NCBI GenBank assembly: GCA_028829895.1
Contig: CM054178.1
Span: 100,244,058-100,308,057, forward strand
Reading direction: 5' to 3'
Length of the DNA: 64,000 bases
Origin: Sinotaia quadrata
Lineage: Eukaryota; Mollusca; Gastropoda; Architaenioglossa; Viviparidae
The notes under the pieces were generated by a model. That model was not told the origin of the DNA, searched no databases, and saw only the letters and a list, made by a program, of their open reading frames with translations. Position 1 is the first letter of the stretch. Each line of letters opens with the position of its first letter. Both the position numbers and the translations under genes were made by a program. Below are positions 1 through 10,877 of this stretch, in pieces.

Positions 1-46
1 ATGAAAATAAATGTTCAAGGACAAAACCAGTCACAAGACTAAAAAC

Positions 47-84
47 TTCTAGAAGGTTCTACAGTTCTCAAAATTGTATAAATA
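47..84 (+). promoter_or_regulatory. Heat-shock element plus TATA box
   Basis: Three heat-shock pentamers stand in perfect alternating phase: TTC at 47-49, GAA at 52-54 and TTC at 57-59. A TATA box (TATAAATAAG) starts at 77, 17 bp after the last pentamer. Three alternating nGAAn units are the minimal binding site for a trimer of heat-shock factor. The geometry resembles the larger array at 4779-4882. No recognised gene follows, so whether it is used as a promoter is inferred. Confidence 0.5.
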
Positions 85-840
85 AGGAGGACCAACCAAC
101 TAAATCTGAGAGAAAAATAACACGAAAGAGTTTTAACATCAGCTATGGGAACACTTTGAGAAACATGCCAGCTGTTATGACCTCATGTCATACAGTGTGG
201 CCATCGGACAAAGACAAAGAAGCACTTATCTCCATGAAACATCAAACTTTTGTAACAGCAACTTTGTCCAAGAATGCAGTCTTTTTGCTAGAAGGAAGAA
301 AGAGATTCTCTATTTGTTTGATGAACATGGGAAACATATATTCAAAGCTATTATCTTCAAAGATGTGGTAAAGTCTCATTATGTATACAGAGCTTTACTG
401 AGGAGAGCTGGAAATATCTCTCTCCACCCATCTTTCATCTCGTCGACCGCCTTGTATTAAGCATTGAGGTAATTTGCTTAATGACTATCTGGCAAGTGAA
501 TAAGTTCAGTCTTCTAGACAGCTCAAGTATGCAACGGGGTTGCATGCGTTAATGATACGAGAGGCCATTTTTGTTCTCCCCTGTCTGAACTACGTCTGAA
601 TTCTCTATTCCGCAGTCGAAGGGTCAGCGCCTATGTTTCCTTACAGGACATGAGGAGTTCTGCATTCGATAGGATGCAATGATACAATTCACTAGACGAA
701 TCATCCGATAATGCCAAACATCGTTGGGTTGTCCATCGTCACGGCAACCAAGAAACAACGACAATTATCGAGGTTGGCAATGATCAACTGAATATCAGAT
801 GCGATAATCTGAAAGGGTGCCTAGATTTCTGCAAATCTTC
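85..840. other. Unassigned sequence downstream of the HSE/TATA module
   Basis: Two overlapping open frames (156-371 and 185-460, plus strand) follow the TATA box at 77. I recognise neither product, and overlapping frames of this size occur by chance. The 91-residue frame has a Ser/His-rich end. If the upstream module is a real promoter, this would be the transcribed part, but no domain supports a coding call. Confidence 0.3.
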
Positions 841-1190
841 ACCTACTATGAAGATGCTATGAGGCGTCTATATCTTCTCAACAAAGCATCCAAACGAGCG
901 ATGCATCATCTTCTCTTCGGATCACCTCCATGAGTGACACAACAGTGAACATCACCTCTCTTCAGAGCATTCTTATGAATGACGCTACGAGGCGCCATCT
1001 TTAATCACATCTTCTCAAGCATCCCTTGTGAGTGATGTGACAGATTACGTCATCTTCACTTCGAAGCATCTTATGAATATGAGCCAGGCTACGATGCACC
1101 ATCTTCTCTCCAAAACATCTCTATGAGTGACGTCACCTCTTCAAAACATCCCTTATAAGTGACACGTGAGATTATGTCACTGACCTTTGA
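841..1190. repeat. Degenerate ~60-bp tandem repeat
   Basis: Variants of CATCTTCTC, AAAACATC and ATGAGTGACGTCAC recur about every 55-65 bp, roughly five or six times, with heavy divergence. It reads as an old minisatellite. No coding sequence is visible. Confidence 0.5.
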
Positions 1191-2578
1191 ACTTTGACAG
1201 TACTGTGAGTAGTTAATAAAATTAGAAGGCAAAAGCATATCTAGAACTGATAGGAATGAGAACATTTAAAATCTTAGCACACCTAGAACTGTTAGGGATA
1301 GGAACATAGAATTGTACTTTTTGATCAATCAGAAATTTATTATTATTGCTATATTTTTTGTGAATAGAAATTTATTATTGATTTTTGGGTATTTGTATAC
1401 AATGTGAATTTAATATGTAGGCCTATTTTTGTATACGAATTGTAGATGATAGCGGTGGCATTTACCGCAAAAAGAATTGCATGATTAACTTTTATTTTAC
1501 ATTTTTGGAATATTATCATTTTCATCTCCCCTTATTTCCCACAGAGTGTTTGACATTGGAAAGTTGAATGTATGACTAATCACTGTGCAAAAAAGTAGTG
1601 CCCCCTTCAAATCAGGAAATAAATAACCTGATTTAACTACTTTCAACTATCTTGCTATTCATAGTTTTTGAGAGGGGCGAACACATTTGTATTTTGTATA
1701 GTTTTGTACCGTTCGTCTGTTCGTCCATTTATTCCCACTTTCATGATACTCACTCACAACATACACAGCCAATAAAACGTTTCTTGGCATGACATAATAA
1801 AACTGGGCCCCACCCAATCATCCATGGTGTATGTCATGTGTGTCTATGTAACAACCTGACATGATGTATTACTGGCACATGTCACATGGGCTTTTCTTGG
1901 AGGTGCACCGGAGTAGGCCAAAACAGACCTCACCCCTTTTATCTCTAACTTTGGCTCATAGCTGGCTGAAAAGTACCACTACCAGCCAGTATTTTTGTGA
2001 CAACTGGTGACGGATCGGCTTAACAGCCAGGCATTTTGTGACACCCACACTGAAGCTATTGTATCCTGTATTCCGATTGGAAATCGAGAGCAGTGATTCA
2101 AAGATTCGATTCAGATTGCTGAGAGAGAGTTCAGAGGCTGTTTCATTTTGTGATGGGGAGGGGGGCACAAACACAGTAGCAGAGAAGAAAAAGAGAGCTG
2201 TTATGTTTTTGTGACCGTTTTCATGACAGGATCCGGCTACATTGCACTCCAGAGATCATGTGATTATATAGAAACACCATGATTTTAAAGTGTGCAAAAA
2301 GTGGAATACAACTAATGTGAACCAAATGATAATATATTGTAATGAACTAACCAACTGATAATATATTCTAATGAATTAATTAACAATATATTCTAAAAGA
2401 ACTAACTGATAATTGTGGCGTTTGCTACATGTGAATGCAGGATGAGAGTAAGACGAGAAAAATACAGTGTTGGTTAATTACTCCCTTGCCTGCTTACTGG
2501 AAACTAACCCCGTCTCACAGCCACACGCACACACAATCAGTAAACAGATGCATGGACACAATAGAGATGACGCATCAC
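1191..2578. other. Unassigned intergenic sequence
   Basis: AT-rich sequence with no recognisable coding frame, RNA gene or terminal repeats. A short antisense frame at 1956-2174 has no recognisable features. Confidence 0.5.
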
Positions 2579-2713
2579 GAACTGTCTAGTCTTAAGGTAA
2601 ACACATAATAATTAATAGCTAACTCTAAGCCCCCAGACTCCCTTGATGAACTGTCTAGTCTTAAAGTAAACACGTAATAATTAATAGCTAACTCTAAGCC
2701 CTCAGACTCTCGT
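2579..2713. repeat. 69-bp direct duplication (2 copies)
   Basis: Copy 1 starts at 2579 and copy 2 at 2648, both beginning GAACTGTCTAGTCTTAA. They differ at only a few positions, for example CACATAAT versus CACGTAAT. Confidence 0.85.
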
Positions 2714-2896
2714 GGTGAGTGCAGTCCCTATAAAATGTATCCACATGATGGGACAAAGTACAGAGAGTCAAGAATTATAACTTTAAAGAAATTTAATAAA
2801 GAAATAAAGTTAAATAAAATAGAAAACAAATAAGTCAACACCCAAGTAAATCGGTATAAAATGTGGCTCTATAGTGTCATCACATTTAGTGAGAGA

Positions 2897-3045
2897 TTTT
2901 AGGGTACATATTAAAGCATTGGATATAACAGCAGTGTATTGCAATTTTAGGGTACATATTATAGCATTGGATATAAAAGCAGTGTAGTGCAATTTTAGGG
3001 TATATATTATAGCATTGGATATAACAGCAGTGTAATGTAATGTAA
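2897..3045. repeat. 48-bp tandem repeat (3 copies)
   Basis: Units begin TTTTAGGGTA at 2897, 2945 and 2993, each followed by CATTGGATATAA and CAGTGTA. Because 48 is a multiple of three, antisense open frames run through it and give a repetitive peptide. That peptide is a by-product, not evidence for a gene. Confidence 0.9.
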
Positions 3046-4778
3046 CACAATTCAATGTAAGGCAAAGTCTTTGAGATTTCCTGTTTTAACTTATTTTCCA
3101 CTCAGATGACCAAGATAAACCTGTCACATTGGCTAAGAGCAGTATTGACATGTTGTCTCTGGCCTCTAGGTATGAAGGTGTGGTTTGATGTCTTTCTTGA
3201 TGCAGACCAGCTGAATGCATTGGAGTAACGTTAGCAATTGAGAAGCCCTTTTCCTCAATTTGCCAGACCATACAAAGTGCCAGACTAGAGATAAAATAAT
3301 AAAGTTCTTCCTTAAATACATTGCTTACATCTGTACAACTTAACACCATCACTGGCACTTATTCCGACAATTTGGAGAGATGAGAAAAGGCTGGACAAAA
3401 CCACTCTCAAACACTCGTGTTCAAAACTGTAACTAATACAATATTGACTTCCAAGTTGACAGTTTGCAGTTGTGTGTCGTGAATACTCAGCTGTGAAGTC
3501 TGCAACCAGTGAGTTCAGTGTTACCAATTTGGTGGTGACAAGTTCTGACTAACAAGTGGTTTGGAACCAATCTATCGAAGTCAACATTGGAAGTCACATC
3601 GTAACGTGTAAATTGATGTCTGCACTTCCATGGTTCTCCAGTCTTGAGGAAAGGAGAACAAGCAGGAGATGCTGCTGATGTAACCAGCCTTTTATCTGCA
3701 ACTCCTGAATTATTCCAGTGACAGGATAATTGTGACTCTGTACAAAATTTGAGACAGTCAGAACAGCATGATTCATACATGTGGTTCAGTTGCACTGTGC
3801 GTCAATAATGAACGGAGCAGCCACCAATCTGCATCTGTAATCGCTACGCACTGACGAACACATAAAAATCAGAATGTGTCCAGCTCTCGAACCAGTGTTG
3901 TAACTTTTTCCTCTGATTTCTATTTCTCTATTTCTAATAATTGTTAACGTAATTCATTAGGAGAGATTTAGCTCATAATAGAATAATAAATAGAAATTAT
4001 TTAAATATATACAAATACTTATGAAAAGATATTGAACAATTTAGAATCTTATGAACTTGAATCTGAATGACATTTTCTTGATTTAAATTGTTTGTGAAAA
4101 TATATTAAACAAATTATGTAATTTTAACAACCTTTCCAAATCATTAATTGTTTCTCTTATACATGGGTTTTCCCCAGTCTTATGCCTCCATTGAGAGACA
4201 TCTGTTAGGGATTAAGCTAGAGACTGATGAAATGCCTGTTTACTAGTTTTGGGAAATTGGGTTAGACCAGAGGTGAAGGTCGCACCAAAAATTGGATACT
4301 AACTGTCCATGTACGGTCATTTGTTTTCTGGTTAATGACGTAGCGCTAAGTGTAGTTGACCTCCATTTCATTGATAAAATCGCATGAATGGGTGGTTGCA
4401 TCAGAGGTGCAGACAGAAACAGTGCCCGACTTACAGGGGTAAAATTAGAGACAGCCGTCCACTGCTAAGACCGTGCCCATTCGAAGACACCTAGTGGTAA
4501 TACCTTGATTTATCTCCAAACTCGAAATCCTTTTGCAATCGATTCACTGAAACAAATTTTCACTTTTGTTCTGTTCTTGGGTTGAAAGTGTGTTTTCTTA
4601 ATCCGTTAGGTCTAGAACAGAAAGGAAATCGCTGTTATTCCAGAAAAACTTTGCTTCTGTGACCGGGACAATGAAATTTGGAAAATCGCGTGTGTTCAAG
4701 AAAATTCTTGATTTGCTTTCAATGCCGAGCTTCCTCCCTGAACTGCTAGAGTTGTCCACATGTTTCTACAATTCTCCT
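3046..4778. other. Unassigned intergenic sequence
   Basis: Several antisense open frames of 60-102 residues overlap between 3086 and 3795, but none shows a family I recognise. The stretch 4240-4778 leads into the HSE array and may belong to the same element as the gene at 4972. I could not find matching terminal repeats. Confidence 0.4.
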
Positions 4779-4856
4779 GAACACTCTAGAACGTTCAAGA
4801 AACTTCCATAACTTTCGAGAAACTCTCGGAACTTTCTAGAATGTTCTTGAACGTTC
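4779..4856 (+). promoter_or_regulatory. Extended heat-shock element array
   Basis: GAA and TTC alternate at exact 5-bp spacing. GAA occurs at 4779, 4789, 4799, 4819, 4829, 4839 and 4849; TTC occurs at 4794, 4804, 4814, 4834, 4844 and 4854. In-phase positions 4784 (CTC), 4809 (TAA) and 4824 (TCT) are degenerate. That is 13 perfect units of 16, with an uninterrupted run of six from 4829 to 4856. Functional hsp promoters usually carry separate blocks of three to six units, so this would be a very strong binding region for heat-shock factor. It ends 18 bp before a TATA box and about 115 bp before the start codon of the broken gene at 4972. Confidence 0.8.
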
Positions 4857-4874
4857 CAAAAGTAGCTGTACAAG

Positions 4875-4882
4875 TATAAAAG
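4875..4882 (+). promoter_or_regulatory. TATA box of the HSE promoter
   Basis: TATAAAAG lies 18 bp downstream of the last HSE pentamer and 97 bp upstream of the likely start codon at 4972. This leaves a leader of about 65-70 nt if transcription starts about 30 bp downstream. The layout matches compact hsp70-type promoters. Confidence 0.7.
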
Positions 4883-4971
4883 CACAGGTGTCTCGAACCA
4901 AGATTCCAATTCGTGTTATTGCAGACTGAAAGGATAATGATTCGTAGTTGAAGAGAAGTTATTTATTTGAT

Positions 4972-6837
4972 ATGGCATCAAGAGATTGTTTGCATCCAGC
5001 TGATTCATTCTGCTACGTGTGCGGACAATTCATAAAGACAAGAGCGAAAAAGTATTCCATGGAAGCACGTCGTATAATGTGCGAGGCCTACAAGGCATAC
5101 CTCGGCGTGCCGGTCGGGGACCAAGACAAATCTTGGGCACCGCATTTCACATGCGAATATTGCAAAACACTTGAAGGTAAACTGAACAGTTGCTTCTCAC
5201 TTAGATGTGTTTTAATTTATTTTCATAAAATTTCAATGCTTTAGATCGAGTTCATTTCAAAGAGTTGTAATTTACAAAGTTTTGTCATAAGTCGTGAACT
5301 GTAGGCAAATACGTTCCATCTTGAAATCGTTCCATATTTTGAAATTTCCTGCCCTCAAATTATTATAATTCTTATGTATTATTATGTGCTATGTTACAGG
5401 TTGGTACAGAGGAGAGAAGAGAGCCACGAATTTGGCGAGAGCCGATGGACCACTCAAGCAACTGCTACTTCTGCATGGTAAACCCAAAAAATCATTGCAC
5501 CGGCAAAAATGCCCCTCAGATCATTTATCCGGACATACCTTCTTCCATCGCCCCAGTACCACACAGCCCCAATCTGCCTGTTCTGACTCCTAGGCGGCAT
5601 CGGCCATCTTCAGGAGACAGCAGCAAGTCAGATAGCGAGGCAGATACTGGAGACATGGACTACGATTCCGCAGATGAAGTTGGGGATAGAAAGCCATACT
5701 TCCCTAACCAGAAAGACGTGAACGATTTAATTAGTCACAGATCAGAGGAAGCGGCATTAAAGATTCTCCAACTTCTTCAGTCAGCGTGATGGGCTGTGCT
5801 TTTGCAACGATGTTGCCGGTCTATTCCAGGCTATAGGTATTGCATGTAATCCTATTGAATGGTGCCTATTCATAGACAGTTCATCCCGGAGCCTCAAAAC
5901 CGTGTTGCTTCACAATGGAAACAACTACCCATCTCTCCCAATGGCCCACTCTGTGCATCTCAAAGAGGACTACACCAGTGTCAAAATGTTGCTGAGTGCA
6001 TTAAAGTATGACGACTATGGATGGGAGGTCATCGGTGACTTCAAAATTGTATCATTCCTCATGGGTCTTCAAGGAGGTTTCACGAAATTTCCTTGTTTCC
6101 TCTGTCTCTGGGACAGCCATGACACTAAGGCACATTATCGCACAAAGGACTGGCCACAACAGACCGAGTTTTCTGTTGGGAAGAGCAATGTGAAGTGGGC
6201 GCCGCTGATAGAACCTCATAAAGTGCTTATGCCACCGCTGCACATCAAGTTAGGCCTCATTAAGCAATTTGTCACTGCTCTTGACAAGGAGTCAGCAGCA
6301 TTTCAATACCTCCAAAATCTTTTTCCAAAGCTGTTCGAGGCTAAGGTCAGGGCTGGTATATTCGTCGGACCACAGATCAAGATCATAGAATGTGAGGATT
6401 TCACAAAGCTGTTGAACAGGATGGAGAGAGCGGCTTGGAGCAGCTTTGTTGCAGTTGTTCAGGGCTTCCTAGATAATCACAAAGCTGAAAACTATGTGGA
6501 GTTGGTGCAGACTCTCATAAAGAATTACACCACAATGGGATGCAGAATGTCTCTGAAAGTCCATATCCTTGATTCGCATCTCGACAAATTCAAGGAGAAC
6601 ATGGGCGCTTACTCGGAGGAGCAAGGCGAGCGCTTTCATCAAGATATATTGAACTTTGAATGTTGTTACCAAGGACAGTATAACGAAAACATGATGGGGG
6701 ACTACATTTGGGGGCTACTTCGAGAGAGTGATTCACAGTACAATCGTAAATCTAGAAAATCTACACATTTCTTAACCTTGTTGAGTGGTTTCCGACTGTG
6801 TTTGTCTATTCCTTGTGCAATTTTTGTTTTTACCTGA
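4972..6837 (+). pseudogene. Broken copy of a dispersed Cys-rich invertebrate gene family (two exons)
   Basis: Exon 1 (MASRDCLHPADSF onward, 4972-5176) and exon 2 (from 5400) encode a protein of a kind I recall as an abundant uncharacterised family in arthropod and other invertebrate genomes. The start at 4972 fits that family; an in-frame ATG at 4948 would add eight residues. Visible CxxC pairs include CYVC and CEYC in exon 1, then CYFC, CFLC and an acidic Ser-rich stretch in exon 2. A conserved-looking end lies around MGAYSEEQGERFHQD (about 6600-6645). Lesions: a small frame-changing deletion just after exon 2 starts (frame moves between about 5420 and 5425); a second frame change with apparent loss of about 25 codons near 5730; and TAA at 5758-5760. 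The frame is then open from 5761 to 6837. The final ~24 residues look like readthrough past the usual end. Function is unknown. A transposon-related role is inferred from dispersal and decay. Confidence 0.75.
5177..5399 (+). other. Intron of the broken Cys-rich gene
   Basis: The donor GTAAAC follows CTTGAAG at 5176 and the acceptor TGTTACAG ends at 5399. Joining the flanks restores L-E-G-W-Y-R across the junction, which is the expected family sequence. The 223-bp intron is therefore well supported. Its presence argues that this copy is not a retrotransposed cDNA. Confidence 0.8.
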
Positions 6838-7822
6838 TCATAATGACGAAAATGAAAAAAAATCGTTCTATTTTCACAAAAAAACGAGTTTTCTTCATGC
6901 TGTTGTCGTGTAAGCAAAGTTTGTGCTTAATGAAGTCATTTTTTTCATGTACTTTAGACATAAGCAATTGAAATATAAGACTTAGAAGCCAGGAACAAAA
7001 ATTGTGTTACATATATTATATATATATTTTATATTGTGAATGTATGTAGAATATATTCTTGTGAATTCTATTGCTGTTAAAGATAATACATTTTTCTAAT
7101 GTATTTGCTAAGTGGCACTGTGATATTACATCTGTAAATGTGGTGAGAATGCCATGTGTATGTAACTGTTTACTGTTGATTAATTGCTATCATGGGAGAG
7201 TTAACAAGCGCTGTGTTACCACTAGCTAAAATTGTATTATGAGCAACTATGGAGTAAGGAAAATATATATTTGTAAAGATTTTACATATTTGAGTTTCCA
7301 TTGTAATGTAAATTGTGAATTAGTAGAAATTGTAAAGAATGCTTAACGCTGCTGCCTAAGGCCCACAAAAGTCATTATTGTCACACAAGGCTGTAACGTA
7401 AATAACTATGTATTTGCAGCCGGTCTTGAGGTTTACCTCAGAATTCTAACCCCACAGCTCAACACATGGTGGGAGTCCAAGCCTTTACAGCTGGAGCTGA
7501 AACACCAATGAGCGAACGTCTGTGCTGAACCGTATCCCAACCTGTCCAACGACGGGGTTTGCCAAAGGTCATGGAGGTCAGTGTGCGTCAGTGGACAACG
7601 ACAACACATGTTTCATTTCATACAAGCTAAGTCCCGAAAGACTATAGAAACAGATTCTCCATGGTGTGCATAACGAAATGACATTCTGGGTCACGCATTA
7701 ACATTCTGTACTTGCGGAAATTCATTTGTTCATTTCTCGTTTCAAATTTAATTTTATTGTTATTAAATTTTATTGTTAAATTTCTTAAAACTGTTATCTC
7801 TCTATGTTATTACATAAGTGTA
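6838..7822. other. Unassigned AT-rich sequence
   Basis: Possible 3' flank or 3' UTR of the broken gene. A (TA)n-like stretch lies near 7010-7030. No gene or terminal repeat is recognised. Confidence 0.4.
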
Positions 7823-8595
7823 TGTAACAACCAAAAAGGAATGCGATTGATTGGGGGCCTGAGCCAGGAATAAAGATAAAGAATCAATAATCACTAATCT
7901 ATAAATACAGGGGAGATAATGTCATCAATCGCTAGAAATCAACTAACTTATCCGACTAGGTGTCGAGAACAATCCGTGAGATTGTGGCATTTGAAAGGGA
8001 GATAAGTTAGGCAGGTCCAGCTGTCGCTAATGTTGAGGATTAACTTATAAATTAATATTGATGATTAATGCCTAAACTGGGTCAGGGTCGTAACATGAAA
8101 ACTGGACATCTGACACTGTTAATCATCAAAACCTAACGTGTAATCTGTGATTAGCTTTGTAGATATTGTATAAACGATTTTTCTTGATTATTTAAAATAA
8201 AATTATTGATTTTACTTTCCCACTTTGATTAATTTAATTAAAAGGAAGTATGCAGGTTTGAAAGGGGTGGGGGGAGCCAAACACATTTAATCTTTTAGCA
8301 AAACAGTTGAGCATACTTTTGGGGAAAGTCCTTCAAACTGGTATAGGGAAGTGTGAGGGGCGAGAATTAGAAATGCTGTAATACCTAGCTTAATGCTAAC
8401 TAGCAGGATGGTATTTCACTCTGGGTAAGTAACACCTAGAAGAGAAAACAATTAGTGTAATTGTTGATTTTAGGGATTGACTTAGTCACCCTGACTGCAA
8501 AAGACGAAGTCCCCATCGATTAGTGAATTACTATATTAATTAAAGATAATTAATTATTAATTCACTGGGGTGAAGGTTTCACCCAGGTTGTCACA
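7823..8595. mobile_element. Possible solo LTR or small element with 10-bp inverted ends
   Basis: The interval starts TGTAACAACC and ends GGTTGTCACA. These are inverted repeats matching at 9 of 10 positions and have the TG...CA form of LTR termini. The flanking pentamers (GTGTA left, ACTTG right) do not match, so there is no target duplication. No second copy is recognised in the window. Confidence 0.3.
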
Positions 8596-10042
8596 ACTTG
8601 CTCTCTGAGTTCATTAATGTGTAAAATTCTAATTATTTGTTATTATTACTGTGTATATTTGTAGCCATTGAAGGAGGGGTTTCATTTCATTTATGTTGTT
8701 TTTAGCAACTGATTAGTTCATTTGTTAATCGTCCGTTTACACATTAAGTATTCGGCATTGTGTTGATAATTGTTTTGTCTTTCTAGTGGTTATCTCACCT
8801 GGGACTCCTCTCCATGCCATTTATGAAAAGATGCCAAAATGGGAGGTAATAATTAATAAATAATTGTCTAAGGTGGGGTAATCTGAAGAGATATGATCGG
8901 CAAATGAAATTAATATATCTGGACATTACTTATATAAAAACTTAGGTATTTATTCAGTATGAACTTATAAATTATATTTTGTATCACCCCATATGGTTTT
9001 GTACACTATCTCCCAAAAACTGTGCACTTATACTTTAATTTTAATTTTGTTTCTCGTGTACAAGAGTTAGCGGTTATATGATGTCATTTTACTTGGATTC
9101 AGTTTGTTTTCATATTTAGTTTCTTTTGTGTGTAACTAGTTGGTATAGAGACCTTTTGTATTTTATGTGCAATTGTCGTAAAGCGCTTACACCTGTTATA
9201 CAATATCTGTTTGATATATTTTGTTACGTAGGAGTCCTGGTATGCAAACTGCTAAGTACAGACAGCCATTACACGTGATAATGTATCAGTGACAGATTAA
9301 GAAACTCAGTGATCTACCATAAATGAGCTGTTAGATTTACGCACACAGCTATATCGTCAAGTAGAAGGGGTGGGGGGTGGAAGCGGGGGAAGTGCAATCC
9401 GACATCGACAGCAGTTACTGGAGATAGAAGTAGCAGGGCAAATGGTTCAAAGCCAGTCCTCAGAACTGCTAACAGCAACAATCAAAAACACTACACGCGA
9501 CTATTTCTGATAACACTTCTCTCCGTCCAAGGCCGCAATTGTCTGACTGGTTCTACTGCAAGACAAGAGTCATGGTCCCGGTTCTACCGCGGAAATCTGT
9601 CGAGCACTGCCAGCGTGCATCAGCGTATCTGGCGCTGAGAGAGTACACGTTGCGGCGCTGTCAGACGTCGTTTGCAGCACGTGTTTGTCGGGATGAAGAG
9701 AGCCAGTTAATTGGACTATCAGGCTGTGAATGCCACGGGCAGAAGAAATGATGGGTAAAGAGTCTTGCTTTTTCTATATCGTTACATTTTATGAAGATTT
9801 CAACACGTTGGCGCCACTAACATCTTTTTTCGTGATACTTAGGTCAACTTTAGGCAATCTGGACACACTCCTGGACTGTGCCGTGGTTGTTTGGGGTATT
9901 TTTTTTTTTAAGCGGTTGGAGCTGGAAGAGGGTTTGGGGGAGTTGTACTGCAGCCCACATCATTAATTTTAATTAAATCAGGTTTCAAGTTGCCTTATAA
10001 TTAAAACCCCACCGTTTCCCCTCTACTCAACCCCTCCCCCCA

Positions 10043-10044
<2 letters not shown>
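8596..10044. other. Unassigned sequence
   Basis: A stop-free stretch at about 9309-9511 (plus strand, no initiator Met) has an amphipathic, Gln/Leu-rich reading but no recognisable family. Other short frames at 9539-9966 overlap one another. No RNA gene is seen. Confidence 0.4.

Positions 10045-10077
<33 letters not shown>
10045..10077. repeat. (CA)n microsatellite
   Basis: About 16 uninterrupted CA units after a C-rich run. Confidence 0.95.
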
Positions 10078-10079
<2 letters not shown>

Positions 10080-10560
10080 CCACACCCAGCCTCCACTCTG
10101 TGTCGGCTGAGTAGTGAATAGAAATCATCTTGCGCTACTTGTCCGGAAATGGAACGCACTTTTATTGCACAAGTTTTGGGTGCTGACTGGTGACTAGGCA
10201 TCAAAACATCTGCTAACAAACGGGAAGCTGTAAGACACTGGTAAATGCACCAAAAACAAAACATACATGCCAATGCCGCAAAAGCGCATTCAGTTGAAGA
10301 ACTGCCCTCGGGTGGCATGCGTGAGGGCCGCAGAGGGCGAGTGGAATGAGCAAGATGGCAAAGCTGAGGAGTGTGAATGACTTTAAAACTGAACGCCTTC
10401 CGAGAATGATCGAGCGACCCCCGCTTCACAGTTCACTTAAAGGGCACCTTTTGCTACAAGTCGCTTGATACTGGGGTGGTGGGGGCTTCCCTCCGTCTGT
10501 TCTATCATTGCTTATGGACAAACTAGTCGATTACTTGAAACAACCGCGTACACTACTGCA

Positions 10561-10877
10561 GACGTACTTGGACATGCGGAAACGTGGGTTGGTGGCGCCC
10601 AGAGCAAATGTTTCTGTTAAATGATGTACTTGGACATGCGGAAACGTGAGTTGGTGGCGCCCAGGGCAAATGTTTTTGTTAAATGACGTACTTGGACATT
10701 AGGAAACGTGGGTTGGTAGCGCCCAAGGCAAATATTAAATATTTCTGTTAAATGGCGTACTTGGACATGCGGAAACGTGGGTTGGTGGCGCCCATGGCAA
10801 ATGTTTTTGTTAAATGACGTATTGGAACATGCGGAAACGTGGGATGATGGCGCACAGGGCAATTTCTTTGTTAAATG
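10561..10877. repeat. 62-bp minisatellite (5 copies)
   Basis: Units begin near GACGTACTTGGACATGCGG at 10561, 10623, 10685, 10754 and 10816. The third unit carries an extra 7 bp (ATTAAAT duplication). Each contains GGAAACGTGGGTTGGTGGC followed by GCCCA. An antisense open frame across it is a by-product of the repeat. Confidence 0.9.

Noticed and set aside
3086..3795. Cluster of antisense open frames as a possible gene
   Set aside because: The frames overlap, are all 60-102 residues, have no recognisable domain and no consistent splice junctions.
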